Source: Candidatus Polarisedimenticolaceae bacterium (GTDB lineage Bacteria > Acidobacteriota > Polarisedimenticolia > Polarisedimenticolales > DASRJG01). From it: a stretch of 64,000 nt of DNA. The DNA is taken from NCBI GenBank assembly GCA_036275915.1, contig DASUCV010000002.1, forward strand, positions 1-64,000. Direction: 5' to 3'. The notes beneath the pieces were generated by a model. It did no database searches and was not told the origin of the DNA. It saw only the letters and a list, made by a program, of their open reading frames with translations. This document shows, in pieces, positions 34,927 to 45,156 of the stretch. Positions within the stretch are counted from its first letter, which is position 1. Every line of letters starts with the position of its first letter. The translations under genes were made by a program, and so were the position numbers.

Positions 34927-37900
34927 GTGACTGCAGGACCCGTTCGCCCTCCCGATGCCGCCGGCTCCCTTCATTGGGACGCGCGCGCGGGCGTCTGCGC
35001 GCGGACTCTGTTCCGCGCGTGCGCGACGGCTCTCGTCCTGCTGCTCGCCTTCCCCGCCCTCGCCGCGACGGCGCCGGGGACCTCGATCGTCAACACGGCG
35101 CATGTGCGCGCCGACTCGACCGACGTGACCTCGAACACCGTCGCGACGACGGTGGCGACCCTGACGGCATTCGACCCTCTGCGCCTCTCCGTGTCGCCCG
35201 CCGGCGCCGTCGCCCCGGGCACGCTGCTCACCTACACCGTGACCGCGGTGAACAACAGCGGCGTCGACCTGCCCGACGCGACGATCCGCCTGCCGTTCGA
35301 CACCGACCTCGTCGATCCCTCGTTCCCCGCGGGAGGTGGCGCCGCGGGAAGTCCTCCGGCGACGGGGAGCTGGGACCCGGCCTCGCGCACCGCCATCTGG
35401 ACGGCCGGAGCGGTCCTTCGAGGCGCCACCGTGACCGTGAAGATCACCGCGCGCGTCCGGCCCGACGCGACGACCGACGACGCCGTCGACGAGACCGCCG
35501 AGGCGACGTCGTCCCTCGCCGCCGGTCCGCTCGCGAGCAACGCGGTCCACACGCCGATCGTCTCGCCGCTCCTGCGCGTCACGAAGATCGCCGACCGCTC
35601 CACGGTCGCGCCCGGGGACGGCGTCGGCTTCGAGCTGACGGTGACGCACACCGGCACCGCGACGCCGCTCGCGTCGGTCGTGGCGATCGACCGCCTGCCG
35701 GCCGCGCTGCGCTACGTCGCCGGGACCGCCCGCCTCGACGGCAACGCCGCGCCCGATCCGTCGATCGGCGGCGACGGGGTCACGCTGCGGTTCGCGCTCC
35801 CCGACATGGCGCCGGGCGATACGCACGTGCTCCGCCTCGGCGCGCGCGTCGGGCCGACCGCGGCCGAGGGCGAGATCGTGAACCAGGCGCACGGCGAGGC
35901 GGTGACCCAGGGCGGGAACGCCCTCGTTAGCGCCACCGCCTCGGCGGCGGTGCGCGTCATCCCGGGACCGTTCCAGCAAGAGGCCGCGGTGGTGGGCCGC
36001 GTCTTCGTCGACGACGACGGCGACGGCCGGCCGGGAGACGGCGAGCCCGGCGTCCCCGGCGTTCTCGTCGTCTTCGAAGATGGCCGCGGCGCGGTCACGG
36101 ACGTCTCGGGGCGCTGGCACCTCGAGGGCGTGAGGCCGGGCCTGCACGTCGTGCGAATCGATCCGGGGTCGCTGCCACCGCCGCTCGCCCCGGCGTGCGG
36201 CGGCGGCGATTGGGCCGGCGGCTGCGACAGCCGCTACCTCGAGACCCGCGCCGCCGGGCTCGTGATCGCCGACTTCCCGGTGAAGCCGGGACACGTGCCG
36301 CGCTGCACCGTCGCGAGCGGCCACGGACGTCTCGTCGTGCCGCTCGTCTCCCTCGATCCGGCGGGGCCCGCGGGATCGGCGCGCGCGCACGCCGTTCTCG
36401 AGGCGGCCGCCGCGTACGTCGTCGACCAGGGCGAGACCTTCCCGGGCTCGGTCACCCTCGTGTGCGAGGGCGATCACCCCGAGATCACTTCGTGGCAGGA
36501 GACACTCCGCGGACTCGTCGCCCAGCGCGCGAACGCGGCTCCCGATCCCGCCGTCCACGGCCTGCAGAGGCTCGAGCCTCAGCCGACGGCTGCGGCGACG
36601 TCACCGCCGGAAGCGCCGAAGGATCCGCTGGAAGACTTGGTGCGCAAGGCGCCCGCGGCCGCGGCGATCGCGTTCCCGCCGGACGGCGCGCGCGCGCCGC
36701 GCGAGTTCACGAACGTCGAGGTCGTCTACCCGCTGGGGTCGCGGCTCGATCTCACCGTGAACGGCAGCCTCGTCCCGATGGATCTCGTCGGCGCGACGTC
36801 CACGCTGCCCGCGCGACAGATCTCCGCCTCGCGCTTCGTCGGCGTGCGCTTGAGGCCGGGCGTGAACGTCCTCGAGCTCCGCGCGTCGCCGCCGGGCGCC
36901 GATCCCGCCTCGATCGAGCCGGTGCGCACGACCGTTTACCTGCCGGGCGCGACCGTCGCGCTCGAGGTCGCGGCCGCGGAATCCCGCTGCGTCGCCGACG
37001 GCGTGACGCCGTGCACCGTCCGCATCCAGGGTCTCGACGACGGCGGCATGCGCTCGGGGGACGAGCCGCTCGTCACCGTCGTCGTCGAGGGCGCGCACGC
37101 GCTCGACGCCGACGCCGACCCGCGCGCCGAGGGGCTCCAGGTGCGGATGACGCAGGGGCTCGCCGTCGTGCGCCTGGCGCCGCCCTCGACGCCGGGGCGG
37201 ATCCGCGTCTTCGCGCAGATCGAGCGAACGACGGCCGAAGCGTTCGTCGACGCGGTTCCGGCCGGCGGCGGCTGGCGCGTCGCCGGGCTCGCCGAAGGCC
37301 ATCTCGCCGGCGACGCCGGTGTCGAAGGCGACGGCGGACTCCCGCCGGGCGTCCAGGACAACATCTCGGACTCCGGCGGACGGCTCGCCCTCTTTGCGCA
37401 GGGACCCGTCCTCGATCAATCGCACCTCACGGTCGCGATCGACACCGCGCGGAAGCACGACGACTACCGCCTCTTCGACCGCTTCCGCCCGGACGCCTTC
37501 TTCCCCGTCTACGGCGACACCGGCCCCACGCTCGACGCGGCGGCGCGGCAGGGCCCGCTCTTCGTCCGCTTCGACGGCCCCGCCGGCTTCGTCGCGGCGG
37601 GCGACTTCGAGACCGGGTTCACGCACACGGAGCTGGCGCGCTACGACCGCCGCCTCACCGGCGCCTGGGGACGCGCGGGGAACGACCGCGTTTCCGTCGA
37701 AGCGTTCGCGGCCGACACCGGCCAGCAGGCGATCCGCGACACCTTCTCGCCCGACGGCACCTCGGGTCCGTACCTGCTGAGCCGGCGGCCGGTCGTCGCG
37801 TACTCGCAGACCGTCATCTTCGAGGTCCGCGATCGCTGGCGGCCGGACCAAGTCCTCCGGCGGATCGTGAAGCAACCCGACCTCGACTACGCGCTCGACC

Positions 37901-39765
37901 CCGAGGCGGGAACGATCCTCTTCCGTGGCCCGGTGAGCCCGTTCGATCCCGACCTGAACCCGATCGACGTCGTCGTCCTCTACGAGGCGCGGACGGGAAG
38001 CTCCGACCAGATCGCGGCCGGCGCACGGCTCGTCGCGCATCCCACCCCCGACATCGACGCCGGCGCCACCGCCGTCCACGAGGGCCACGCCGGCTCCGAT
38101 CTCGACATGGTCGGCGTCGACGTCGTCTGGCGCGCGCGGCCCGGAACCACGATCGCCGCGGAGTCGGCGGCGACCCGTCAGGCCGACGACACCGCCGTCG
38201 CCTATCGCTTCGACGCGACCTCGCAACCGAACGACGCCTTCCGCTGGGAGGCGCACTACCACGACATCCCCGCCGGCTTCGCGAACCCGTCGTTCCTCTC
38301 CGCCGCGGACACGGGCGGACAGCGGGCGTCGATCCTCGCCGGCTGGCAATCGAAGGGACCGTGGCGCGTCAAGGGCGAGGCGCTCTGGCAGGACGATCAG
38401 GTCAACCATCTCGAGCGCACGTCGGGCGCCGTCGGCTTCGAGCGGCACACCGACGTCCTCACCTTCAGCGGAGCCGTCCGCGGCGTCTCCTTCGACAACG
38501 CGGGCGTTTCCGACAGCTCGCTCCTCCTCGAAGCCGGCGTGAAGGGCAAGCTCGCGCCGCGCTGGACCGGCGAGCTGTTCCGCGCCCAGAACATCGCGGG
38601 CACGATCACCCCCGGATATCCGGATCGCACGGCCATCGGCGTGTCGTGGGAGATCAAGGACGGCCGGCGCTTCGTCCTCCGTCACGAGATCGAATCGGGC
38701 GGCGACTTCCCCACGCACAACCGCACCGTCGCCGGCCTCGAGAGCCGCATCGGCGCGAACACGCGCGCGCTCGTGAACTACACGCTCGAGGGAGGCGCCG
38801 CGGGCACCGCGCTCCGCGCGTCGAGCGGCGTCGAGACCGTGCTCCCGCTGACGCCGGTCAGCTCGCTCACCGCATCGGCCGCCGTCGTCGACACGTCGCG
38901 CGGCGACGGCACCGCCGACTTCGTCGCCCTCGCGGGGGGCTACGAGTACCGCGCCGGCACGTCGCTCGTCTCGACGCGGTATGAGGTCAACTTCAACCAC
39001 GTCGACGTCCGACATCTGCTCACCGCCGGCGGCGCCTTCCGTCTCTCGGACCCGTGGACGCTCTTCGTCCGCGAGCAGGTCTTCCTGAGCGATCCCAGCA
39101 CGGGTTCGGCCTCCGCGCGCGCCGAAGGGCTCTTCGGCACCGCCTATCGCCCGCTCACGGGCCCGTTCCAGTTCCTGTTCCGCCTCGACAACACGATCGC
39201 CGGCGGCAGTCCGATCACCGCGGGCGGCGTAACGCCGGGCGGCGTCGCCTCACAGCCCGCGGCGTCGCTGGCGACACCGCCGCGCGACCCCGGCGAGCCC
39301 GGCCTCGGCACCGATTACGCTCGTTACGGCGCCTTCGCGACGCGCGACAGCGTCGCCTTCAACTTCGCCGCCGGCTTCCGCATCGACGCGCGCAACCGTC
39401 TCGCCTCGACCCTCGTCTTCAAGCACGCGGGCCCGGAGGCCGACACCGGCATTCCCGGCTCGACGACGTGGCTCCTCTCGCTCCACTACACCGCGTGGGT
39501 GAAGGAGCGCTGGACCGTCGGCGCGAGCGCGCGGCAGTTCACCGTGCACGAGACCGGCCTGACCTCGTACGGCGAGGGCGTCGAGCTCGGCTACCTCGCG
39601 ATCAAGAACCTGTGGGTGACCGGCGGCTACAACTTCGCCGGCTTCAAGGACACCAACTTCTCGTCCGCCGAGCGCACCGAGAGCGGGCCGTTCCTCTCGC
39701 TCCGCTTCAAGTTCGACGAGAAGAGCCTGGCGTCGATCAAGGACTTGAGGCTCGACAAGCCGTGA
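34927..39765 (+). CDS. Giant exported protein: DUF11 repeats, SdrD-like domain and C-terminal outer-membrane barrel
   Basis: A 1612-residue protein. After an N-terminal hydrophobic signal (about 25-47), DUF11-type domains occur at about 75-215 and 215-345. A Cna-B/SdrD-like domain with VFVDDDGDGRPGDGEPGVPG and VSGRWHLEGVRPGLHVVRID lies at about 357-410. An Ig-like region follows (about 560-810). From about 815 to the end, alternating amphipathic strands (GRLALFAQGPVLDQSHLTVAID, then YNFAGFKDTNFSSAERTESGPFLSLRFKF) look like a beta-barrel. The start is GTG, and a shorter form beginning near the signal is possible. It is likely an outer-membrane anchor or receptor acting with the three smaller DUF11 proteins encoded upstream; this is inference. 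Confidence 0.8.
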   Translation: MTAGPVRPPDAAGSLHWDARAGVCARTLFRACATALVLLLAFPALAATAPGTSIVNTAHVRADSTDVTSNTVATTVATLTAFDPLRLSVSPAGAVAPGTLLTYTVTAVNNSGVDLPDATIRLPFDTDLVDPSFPAGGGAAGSPPATGSWDPASRTAIWTAGAVLRGATVTVKITARVRPDATTDDAVDETAEATSSLAAGPLASNAVHTPIVSPLLRVTKIADRSTVAPGDGVGFELTVTHTGTATPLASVVAIDRLPAALRYVAGTARLDGNAAPDPSIGGDGVTLRFALPDMAPGDTHVLRLGARVGPTAAEGEIVNQAHGEAVTQGGNALVSATASAAVRVIPGPFQQEAAVVGRVFVDDDGDGRPGDGEPGVPGVLVVFEDGRGAVTDVSGRWHLEGVRPGLHVVRIDPGSLPPPLAPACGGGDWAGGCDSRYLETRAAGLVIADFPVKPGHVPRCTVASGHGRLVVPLVSLDPAGPAGSARAHAVLEAAAAYVVDQGETFPGSVTLVCEGDHPEITSWQETLRGLVAQRANAAPDPAVHGLQRLEPQPTAAATSPPEAPKDPLEDLVRKAPAAAAIAFPPDGARAPREFTNVEVVYPLGSRLDLTVNGSLVPMDLVGATSTLPARQISASRFVGVRLRPGVNVLELRASPPGADPASIEPVRTTVYLPGATVALEVAAAESRCVADGVTPCTVRIQGLDDGGMRSGDEPLVTVVVEGAHALDADADPRAEGLQVRMTQGLAVVRLAPPSTPGRIRVFAQIERTTAEAFVDAVPAGGGWRVAGLAEGHLAGDAGVEGDGGLPPGVQDNISDSGGRLALFAQGPVLDQSHLTVAIDTARKHDDYRLFDRFRPDAFFPVYGDTGPTLDAAARQGPLFVRFDGPAGFVAAGDFETGFTHTELARYDRRLTGAWGRAGNDRVSVEAFAADTGQQAIRDTFSPDGTSGPYLLSRRPVVAYSQTVIFEVRDRWRPDQVLRRIVKQPDLDYALDPEAGTILFRGPVSPFDPDLNPIDVVVLYEARTGSSDQIAAGARLVAHPTPDIDAGATAVHEGHAGSDLDMVGVDVVWRARPGTTIAAESAATRQADDTAVAYRFDATSQPNDAFRWEAHYHDIPAGFANPSFLSAADTGGQRASILAGWQSKGPWRVKGEALWQDDQVNHLERTSGAVGFERHTDVLTFSGAVRGVSFDNAGVSDSSLLLEAGVKGKLAPRWTGELFRAQNIAGTITPGYPDRTAIGVSWEIKDGRRFVLRHEIESGGDFPTHNRTVAGLESRIGANTRALVNYTLEGGAAGTALRASSGVETVLPLTPVSSLTASAAVVDTSRGDGTADFVALAGGYEYRAGTSLVSTRYEVNFNHVDVRHLLTAGGAFRLSDPWTLFVREQVFLSDPSTGSASARAEGLFGTAYRPLTGPFQFLFRLDNTIAGGSPITAGGVTPGGVASQPAASLATPPRDPGEPGLGTDYARYGAFATRDSVAFNFAAGFRIDARNRLASTLVFKHAGPEADTGIPGSTTWLLSLHYTAWVKERWTVGASARQFTVHETGLTSYGEGVELGYLAIKNLWVTGGYNFAGFKDTNFSSAERTESGPFLSLRFKFDEKSLASIKDLRLDKP

Positions 39766-39767
39766 TC

Positions 39768-41810
39768 TCACTCCGGCATCGAAGTGCCCCAGTAGTTCGC
39801 GTCGAAGAACGGGGCGTAGTCCTTGCCGGAGAGGACGCGGAGAAGGTCCGCGACCAGCTTGGTCGAGCCCGCCTTGCCGTGCAGCGTCTTCTGGTACGAC
39901 TTCAGGAACGTCAGGAACTTCTCGTCGCCCAGCTCCTCGTGCAGTCGTGTCAGCAGCCACGGACCCTTCGCGTAGAGCAGGCCGAATCGGTCCTCGAAGC
40001 CCGTCGTGGGATCCTTCCACGAGATCCGGTTCGCGAGCGCGATCGGGGCGACTCGCGTGGCGTTCTTCGCCCGCAGCTTCCAGGTCGCCTTCAAGTTGTC
40101 GAATACCCCCTTGCCTTGCGCGCGCTTGATCATGAGTCCAGCGGAGTACTCCGCGAACGACTCGGACAGCCACGTCTCCTCCGGACCGGGCCATCGCAGG
40201 GCGTGTCCCCACCACTGGTGCGCGATCTCGTGCGCGAACCGCTCGTTGACGCCCTGCGTGTAGAAATGTGCGATGTCCGGCGGTAGCGCTCGCTCGAACG
40301 CTTCGTTCGTGATGAGCATCATCCCGAGCGGCGCCTGTCCCCAGCCGAGGTCGTTCACCTGCACGATGTTGAGCTCCGGGACCGGGAACGGACCCAGGAA
40401 GCGCTGCATGTGATCGATCATCGCGAACGCAAGCTCGGAGAGCTGCTCCTGCGAGCGGGCGTTTTTCCCGGCATACGTGGCGACGCGCACGGTCAGCCCG
40501 TCGCGGCTCGTCTCGTTCACTTGGTAGTTCCCGGCGATGACCGCGACGAGACCGCTCGCAAGCTCCGAGCGAACCTCGAGGACGTTGTCGTCGCCGTCCT
40601 CGCTGCGCTTCACCGTCGAGCCGGAGGCCAGCGCACGGAACGGCTTCTTGACCCGGATGACGCCGTGGGTCGTGTACTGCCGCCCCGCGAACGGCGGCTG
40701 AGGAAACAGCTCTTCTCCTTCCAGGATCCAGTAGTTGTCGCCGCCGGGTCGAACGAGATAGTCGCCTTCGATGCGGAACACGACCGTCACCGGCCGGTCC
40801 TTCGCGGCTGCGCGGCCGAGATCGACGAGGAGCCTCGAGTTCTCCTGCGCGAAGGCAAGCGGCGCTCCTTGCGCATCCGCCACGGACGCCACGTGGTAGT
40901 GCCGCTCGGTCGAGTTTCCGGGTCCCGACCGGACGAGGATCGGCCCTGGGATCTCGAACTTCAGGACGCGAAGCCGTTCCCTGGCCGGCACGATCGTCGT
41001 GCGCGCGACGATCGACACGAAATCTCCGGAGGTCGCCGTCAGCTCGTAGTCGGCTGCGGTCATGAGGAACGCCGGGGCGGCCGGTGCACGACGATCTCTT
41101 CCGATCGGCTGCTCCGAGAGCGTCGTCGAGCGCGGCCACTTGCGCCGCGCATCGTCGTCGGTTTGTGGCGCGCCGAGGATCTCCAGGGACTCCGACCGCT
41201 CGTCGACGGCGTCGTAGGTGTAGACGAGCGGCCCGTCGCCACCGCCGATTTCGACGCGCACCGTCGGCGGCGTCACGCCGTCGAGCATCGCAGCACCCAC
41301 CAGACGAGCCGTCGATCCGCCGTCGTACTTCTCGAATGCGCCGCTGTGATCCCGGAAGCGATTCCGGATGGCCTCGACCGGCGGAGAGGCTCCGTCCCCC
41401 GCGAGAGGCGGAGCCTCACCCGATGTCGCCCACAGAATCGTCGCCGCGGTGCCGTCGATCGCGACGCCGCCCTCGACGTCCGCGACGTCGACGCGCCCCT
41501 CGGTCTTCGCATTGAATCGGAGAACCGGGTACTCGACGGGATCGTGGGAGACGTATCGAAATTTCGCGTTGCCCGCATAGAACCAGCCGGCCTTCGCTGA
41601 CCCCAGGATGAGAGGACACACGGTGCCACCGGCGAGCTGGATCTCGAAGTTGCCTTGGGCAAGGCGACCCGTGGGCACCACGACGCACGACTCACCGAGG
41701 CTCGCCTCGGAGAGGGACGACGGCGATGACGCTGGCGGCGCGTCCGCGAGCGCGGCCGAAGCGCACGAGCAGACGATGAGATGGACCACGGCACGGTTCG
41801 CGACACGCAT
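39768..41810 (-). CDS. M1-family zinc metallopeptidase
   Basis: A 680-residue exported peptidase. It has an N-terminal signal (about 1-22, VHLIVCSCASAALA). The zinc site HEIAHQWW is near residue 525, with the third ligand Glu in WLSESFAEY about 20 residues later, the standard M1 arrangement. The GLGWGQAPLGMMLITNEA stretch resembles the GAMEN-type substrate loop, though the motif itself is diverged. The N-terminal 250 residues are unlike classical aminopeptidase N. A tripeptidyl- or leukotriene-hydrolase-like specificity cannot be read from sequence. It converges on the giant DUF11 gene with two bases between the stops. Confidence 0.85.
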   Translation of the reverse strand: MRVANRAVVHLIVCSCASAALADAPPASSPSSLSEASLGESCVVVPTGRLAQGNFEIQLAGGTVCPLILGSAKAGWFYAGNAKFRYVSHDPVEYPVLRFNAKTEGRVDVADVEGGVAIDGTAATILWATSGEAPPLAGDGASPPVEAIRNRFRDHSGAFEKYDGGSTARLVGAAMLDGVTPPTVRVEIGGGDGPLVYTYDAVDERSESLEILGAPQTDDDARRKWPRSTTLSEQPIGRDRRAPAAPAFLMTAADYELTATSGDFVSIVARTTIVPARERLRVLKFEIPGPILVRSGPGNSTERHYHVASVADAQGAPLAFAQENSRLLVDLGRAAAKDRPVTVVFRIEGDYLVRPGGDNYWILEGEELFPQPPFAGRQYTTHGVIRVKKPFRALASGSTVKRSEDGDDNVLEVRSELASGLVAVIAGNYQVNETSRDGLTVRVATYAGKNARSQEQLSELAFAMIDHMQRFLGPFPVPELNIVQVNDLGWGQAPLGMMLITNEAFERALPPDIAHFYTQGVNERFAHEIAHQWWGHALRWPGPEETWLSESFAEYSAGLMIKRAQGKGVFDNLKATWKLRAKNATRVAPIALANRISWKDPTTGFEDRFGLLYAKGPWLLTRLHEELGDEKFLTFLKSYQKTLHGKAGSTKLVADLLRVLSGKDYAPFFDANYWGTSMPE

Positions 41811-41880
41811 GAACGCCCCCTGAAAGACGGTTGGCGTTATTGTGCGCTGACCGGGGCCCCGAGTAGCGGGCTATCTGGAC

Positions 41881-43035
41881 TCAGACCGAGAAAACGCGCC
41901 CCTCCGGCCTCAGCGTGCGCGACTCGTTCTCGTAGAGGTAGGCCTCGATCGCGTGGCGGTCCTGAGGGCCGAACTTCTCGAACTCGAGGCCCATGCCGCT
42001 CGAGGGGACGGTGCGGACGACGCGACCGATGACGTGGACGTTCCCCTGGGACGTGGGGAGCGGGAACGAGAGCGCGCAGCGCATGCCGATGTCGATGGGA
42101 GCCGGCGTGCTCACGAAGAGGCCCGAAGGCGAGAGGTCCTGCGAGTAGCCCAGGAGAAGCGGCGACGAACCGTCGAGATAGACGGGCGTGCGCAGCGGCA
42201 CGCGCGGGCGGCGCGTGTAGCACCACACGCGGTTGCGGCCGAGGGCGCGCGCCTCTTTCAACGCCTCGTGCGCGCGGCTCAGGAGGTCGGTCTCATTGTC
42301 GGCGTCGGTCGGGTAGGACGCGGCGCCGAGCGAGAGCGTCACGCCGAAGGTGACGTCCGGGTCCCACAGCGCGGTGAAGCGGGTGCGCTCGACGTTCGAG
42401 CGGAGGCGCGCGGCGATCTGGCGCGCGCTGCCGCGGCCGAGGCCGGGGAGGATCACGGCGAAGTCGTCGTCCTCGACGCGGGCGACGAGGTCGCCGTCGC
42501 GCACGATCGCGCGGAGGACGCCGGCCAGCTTGCGGAGCACGTTGGTCGCAGCCTCGCGCCCGTGCGCGTCGACGACCTTGCGGAGATGATCGACGTCGGC
42601 GACGACGACGGCGAGCGGACGGCCGGTCGACGACGCTTCGCGCATCTCGACGCCGAGGCGCTCGAGGAACGTCTCGCGCGCGGCGAGGCCGGTCAGCGGG
42701 TCGCGGCCCGCCGAGCTGGGGCGCTCGGATTCGGCGCGTGAGACGACACGCAACACCGACACGGTGTAGCGGTTCGGGGCGGCGGCGCTCTGGGTGACCG
42801 TCGCTTCCACGTCGATGACGTGGCCGTCGCGACCGAGGAGGGCCATCTCGACCGAGTCTCGGGCCGCGGCCGGATCGAAGGCGCCGTCGGCGAGGAGGCG
42901 CGCGCCCGCGAGGCGGCCCACGACGTCGGCCGCCGTCCAGCCGGTCAGACGCTCCATGTCGCCGTCGAACCCGACGATCGTGCCCTTGACGTCGATGAGG
43001 AAGGAACCGCCGGCCTGAGCTCGCTCGTGACGCAT
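41881..43035 (-). CDS. PAS/degenerate GGDEF/PilZ signalling protein
   Basis: A 384-residue protein with a PAS domain (about 10-100, FLIDVKGTIVGFDGDMERLTGW), a GGDEF-type domain (about 111-275, RDPLTGLAARETFLERL and VVVADVDHLRKVVDAHG), and a C-terminal PilZ domain (about 275-365). The GGDEF active-site loop reads EDDDF at 188-192, so diguanylate cyclase activity is unlikely. The PilZ domain has R278xxxR282 and D300LSPSG305, the c-di-GMP-binding signature, suggesting a receptor rather than an enzyme. It lies 70 bases from the M1 peptidase gene and diverges from cstA. Confidence 0.85.
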   Translation of the reverse strand: MRHERAQAGGSFLIDVKGTIVGFDGDMERLTGWTAADVVGRLAGARLLADGAFDPAAARDSVEMALLGRDGHVIDVEATVTQSAAAPNRYTVSVLRVVSRAESERPSSAGRDPLTGLAARETFLERLGVEMREASSTGRPLAVVVADVDHLRKVVDAHGREAATNVLRKLAGVLRAIVRDGDLVARVEDDDFAVILPGLGRGSARQIAARLRSNVERTRFTALWDPDVTFGVTLSLGAASYPTDADNETDLLSRAHEALKEARALGRNRVWCYTRRPRVPLRTPVYLDGSSPLLLGYSQDLSPSGLFVSTPAPIDIGMRCALSFPLPTSQGNVHVIGRVVRTVPSSGMGLEFEKFGPQDRHAIEAYLYENESRTLRPEGRVFSV

Positions 43036-43109
43036 CGCACCCCCCGAAAACGTAATCGCGGCGGAACATAGGTCCCGGCCGCGGTGCGGGCAACTTAGAA
43101 TCCGGGCCC

Positions 43110-45134
43110 ATGACCTGGCTCCGCCGGACGCTTTGGGCCGCCGTCGCCGTCCTCGGGGCGTTCTCGTTCGGAATGATCGCGATCGTGCGGCACGAGCCGG
43201 TCTCGGCGGGGCATCTGCTCGTGGCCGCGGTGTGCTGCTACCTGATCGGGTACCGGTTCTATTCGAAGTTCATCGCGGCGAAGGTGCTGGCCCTGAACGA
43301 CCGCCGCACGACGCCCGCGGTGCGCCTCGCCGACGGAAGGGACTTCGTGCCGACGCACCGGTGGGTGGTGTTCGGGCACCACTTCGCGGCGATCGCGGGT
43401 CCCGGTCCGCTCCTGGGGCCGACTCTGGCCGCGCAGTTCGGCTACCTGCCGGGGACGATCTGGATCCTGGCCGGCGTGCTCCTCGGCGGCGCGGTCCAAG
43501 ACTTCGTCATCCTCGCGGCGTCGCTCCGGCGCGACGGGCGCTCGCTCGCACGCATGACGCGCGACGTTCTGGGCCCGTGGGGGGCGGCGGCGGGGACGCT
43601 CGGGATCGTGCTCATCATGATCATCCTCATCGCGGTGCTGGCGCTCGTCGTCGTGAACCTCCTCGCCGAGTCGCCGTGGGGGCTCTTCACCTGCGCGGCG
43701 ACGATCCCGATCGCGATGCTCATGGGCGGGGTCATGCGGGGGCATGGCCAGTCGACCCCGCGCGTGGCGATCGCGACGGCGATCGGCGTCGGCCTCCTCG
43801 CGGTCGCGCTCCTCGCGGGGCACGGCGTCGCGGCGCACGCGACGTGGGGCCCGGCGTTCACGCTCGGGCGCGTTCCGCTCGCCTGGGCGGTCATCGCGTA
43901 TGGCCTCGCGGCGTCGATCCTCCCGATCTGGCTGCTCCTGGCACCACGCGACTACCTCTCGACGTTCGTCAAGCTCGGGACGATCGGCCTGCTTGCGGTC
44001 GGGATCGCTTGGGTGCGTCCCGAGCTGAAGCTCCCGGCCGTCACCGTGTTCGCCTCGGGGACCGGGCCGCTCTTCGGGGGACGGGTCTTCCCGTTCTGCT
44101 TCATCACGATCGCGTGCGGGGCCGTCTCCGGCTTCCACGCGCTCGTCGCATCGGGAACGACGCCCAAGCTCCTGACACGCGAGACCGACGCGCGCATGGT
44201 CGGCTACGGCAGCATGCTCCTCGAGAGCTTCGTCGCGATCATGGCCATGATCGCGGCGGCGTCGCTGCCGCCCGGGCAGTACTTCGCGATCAACTCGCGG
44301 ATGACGCCCGAGTGGATCACCTCGCAGGGCTTCCCCGTGACCGCGGCTGAGATGCAGGCGCTCGCCGCCCACGTCGGCGAGGCGACGCTCACCGCGCGCA
44401 CCGGCGGGTCGGCCTCGCTCGCCGTGGGGATGGCGTCGATCTTCCATGGGGTCTTCGGCGGCGATCGTGCGGCGGCGCTCTGGTACCACTTCGCGGTCAT
44501 GTTCGAGGTGCTGTTCATCCTGACGACGCTCGATGCCGGGACGCGGGCGGGCCGCTACCTGCTCCAGGACGCGCTGGCCCGAGCGAGCCCGCGCCTCGCG
44601 GGGTCGAGCTGGGCGGCGAACGTCGCGACGAGCGCCGCGTTCGTCGCGGCGTGGGGCTACTTCCTGCGCGCGGGGGTCGACGACCCGAAGGGCGGCATCC
44701 GCGCGCTGTGGCCGCTCTTCGGGCTCTCGAACCAGCTCCTCGCTGCGACCGCGCTCGCCGTCGCGACGACGATCCTCGTGCGGACCGGCCGCGCCCGATA
44801 CGCCTGGGTCACCGCCGTCCCGCTGGCGTTTCTCCTCATCGTCACGATGACCGCCGGGGTGGAGCTCATCGGGAGCTCCGACCCGGCGCTGGGATTCCTC
44901 GCCAAGGCGGCGCATCCCGGGACCGACGCGCGCGACGCGTGGAACGCCCGGCTCGACGCCGTGGTCGCCGCGGTCTTCCTCGTGCTCGTGGCGACCGTCG
45001 TGCTCTCGGCCGCGCGGCAATGGCGCCGGGTCGCCCTCGGGCTCGTGCCGGTCGAGCCCGACGCGGCTCCCGAGGGCGGCGGCGCGGCGTTCGGCGAGAT
45101 TCCTCCGGTTGGCGGGCGGACCCGCTGTTGCTAG
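43110..45134 (+). CDS. cstA: Carbon starvation protein CstA, peptide transporter
   Basis: A 674-residue membrane protein with the CstA signature blocks YRFYSKFIAAKVLALNDRR, VFGHHFAAIAGPGPLLGPTLAAQ, LAPRDYLSTFVKLGTIGLL, CGAVSGFHALVASGTTPK and LDAGTRAGRYLLQDAL. CstA imports peptides and, in some bacteria, pyruvate. The gene is 22 bases upstream of an M24 peptidase gene and then a hydrolase, fitting peptide uptake followed by breakdown. About 16 to 18 transmembrane segments are suggested. Confidence 0.92.
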   Translation: MTWLRRTLWAAVAVLGAFSFGMIAIVRHEPVSAGHLLVAAVCCYLIGYRFYSKFIAAKVLALNDRRTTPAVRLADGRDFVPTHRWVVFGHHFAAIAGPGPLLGPTLAAQFGYLPGTIWILAGVLLGGAVQDFVILAASLRRDGRSLARMTRDVLGPWGAAAGTLGIVLIMIILIAVLALVVVNLLAESPWGLFTCAATIPIAMLMGGVMRGHGQSTPRVAIATAIGVGLLAVALLAGHGVAAHATWGPAFTLGRVPLAWAVIAYGLAASILPIWLLLAPRDYLSTFVKLGTIGLLAVGIAWVRPELKLPAVTVFASGTGPLFGGRVFPFCFITIACGAVSGFHALVASGTTPKLLTRETDARMVGYGSMLLESFVAIMAMIAAASLPPGQYFAINSRMTPEWITSQGFPVTAAEMQALAAHVGEATLTARTGGSASLAVGMASIFHGVFGGDRAAALWYHFAVMFEVLFILTTLDAGTRAGRYLLQDALARASPRLAGSSWAANVATSAAFVAAWGYFLRAGVDDPKGGIRALWPLFGLSNQLLAATALAVATTILVRTGRARYAWVTAVPLAFLLIVTMTAGVELIGSSDPALGFLAKAAHPGTDARDAWNARLDAVVAAVFLVLVATVVLSAARQWRRVALGLVPVEPDAAPEGGGAAFGEIPPVGGRTRCC

Positions 45135-45156
45135 CATCGTCGGCCGGGAGGGGGCG

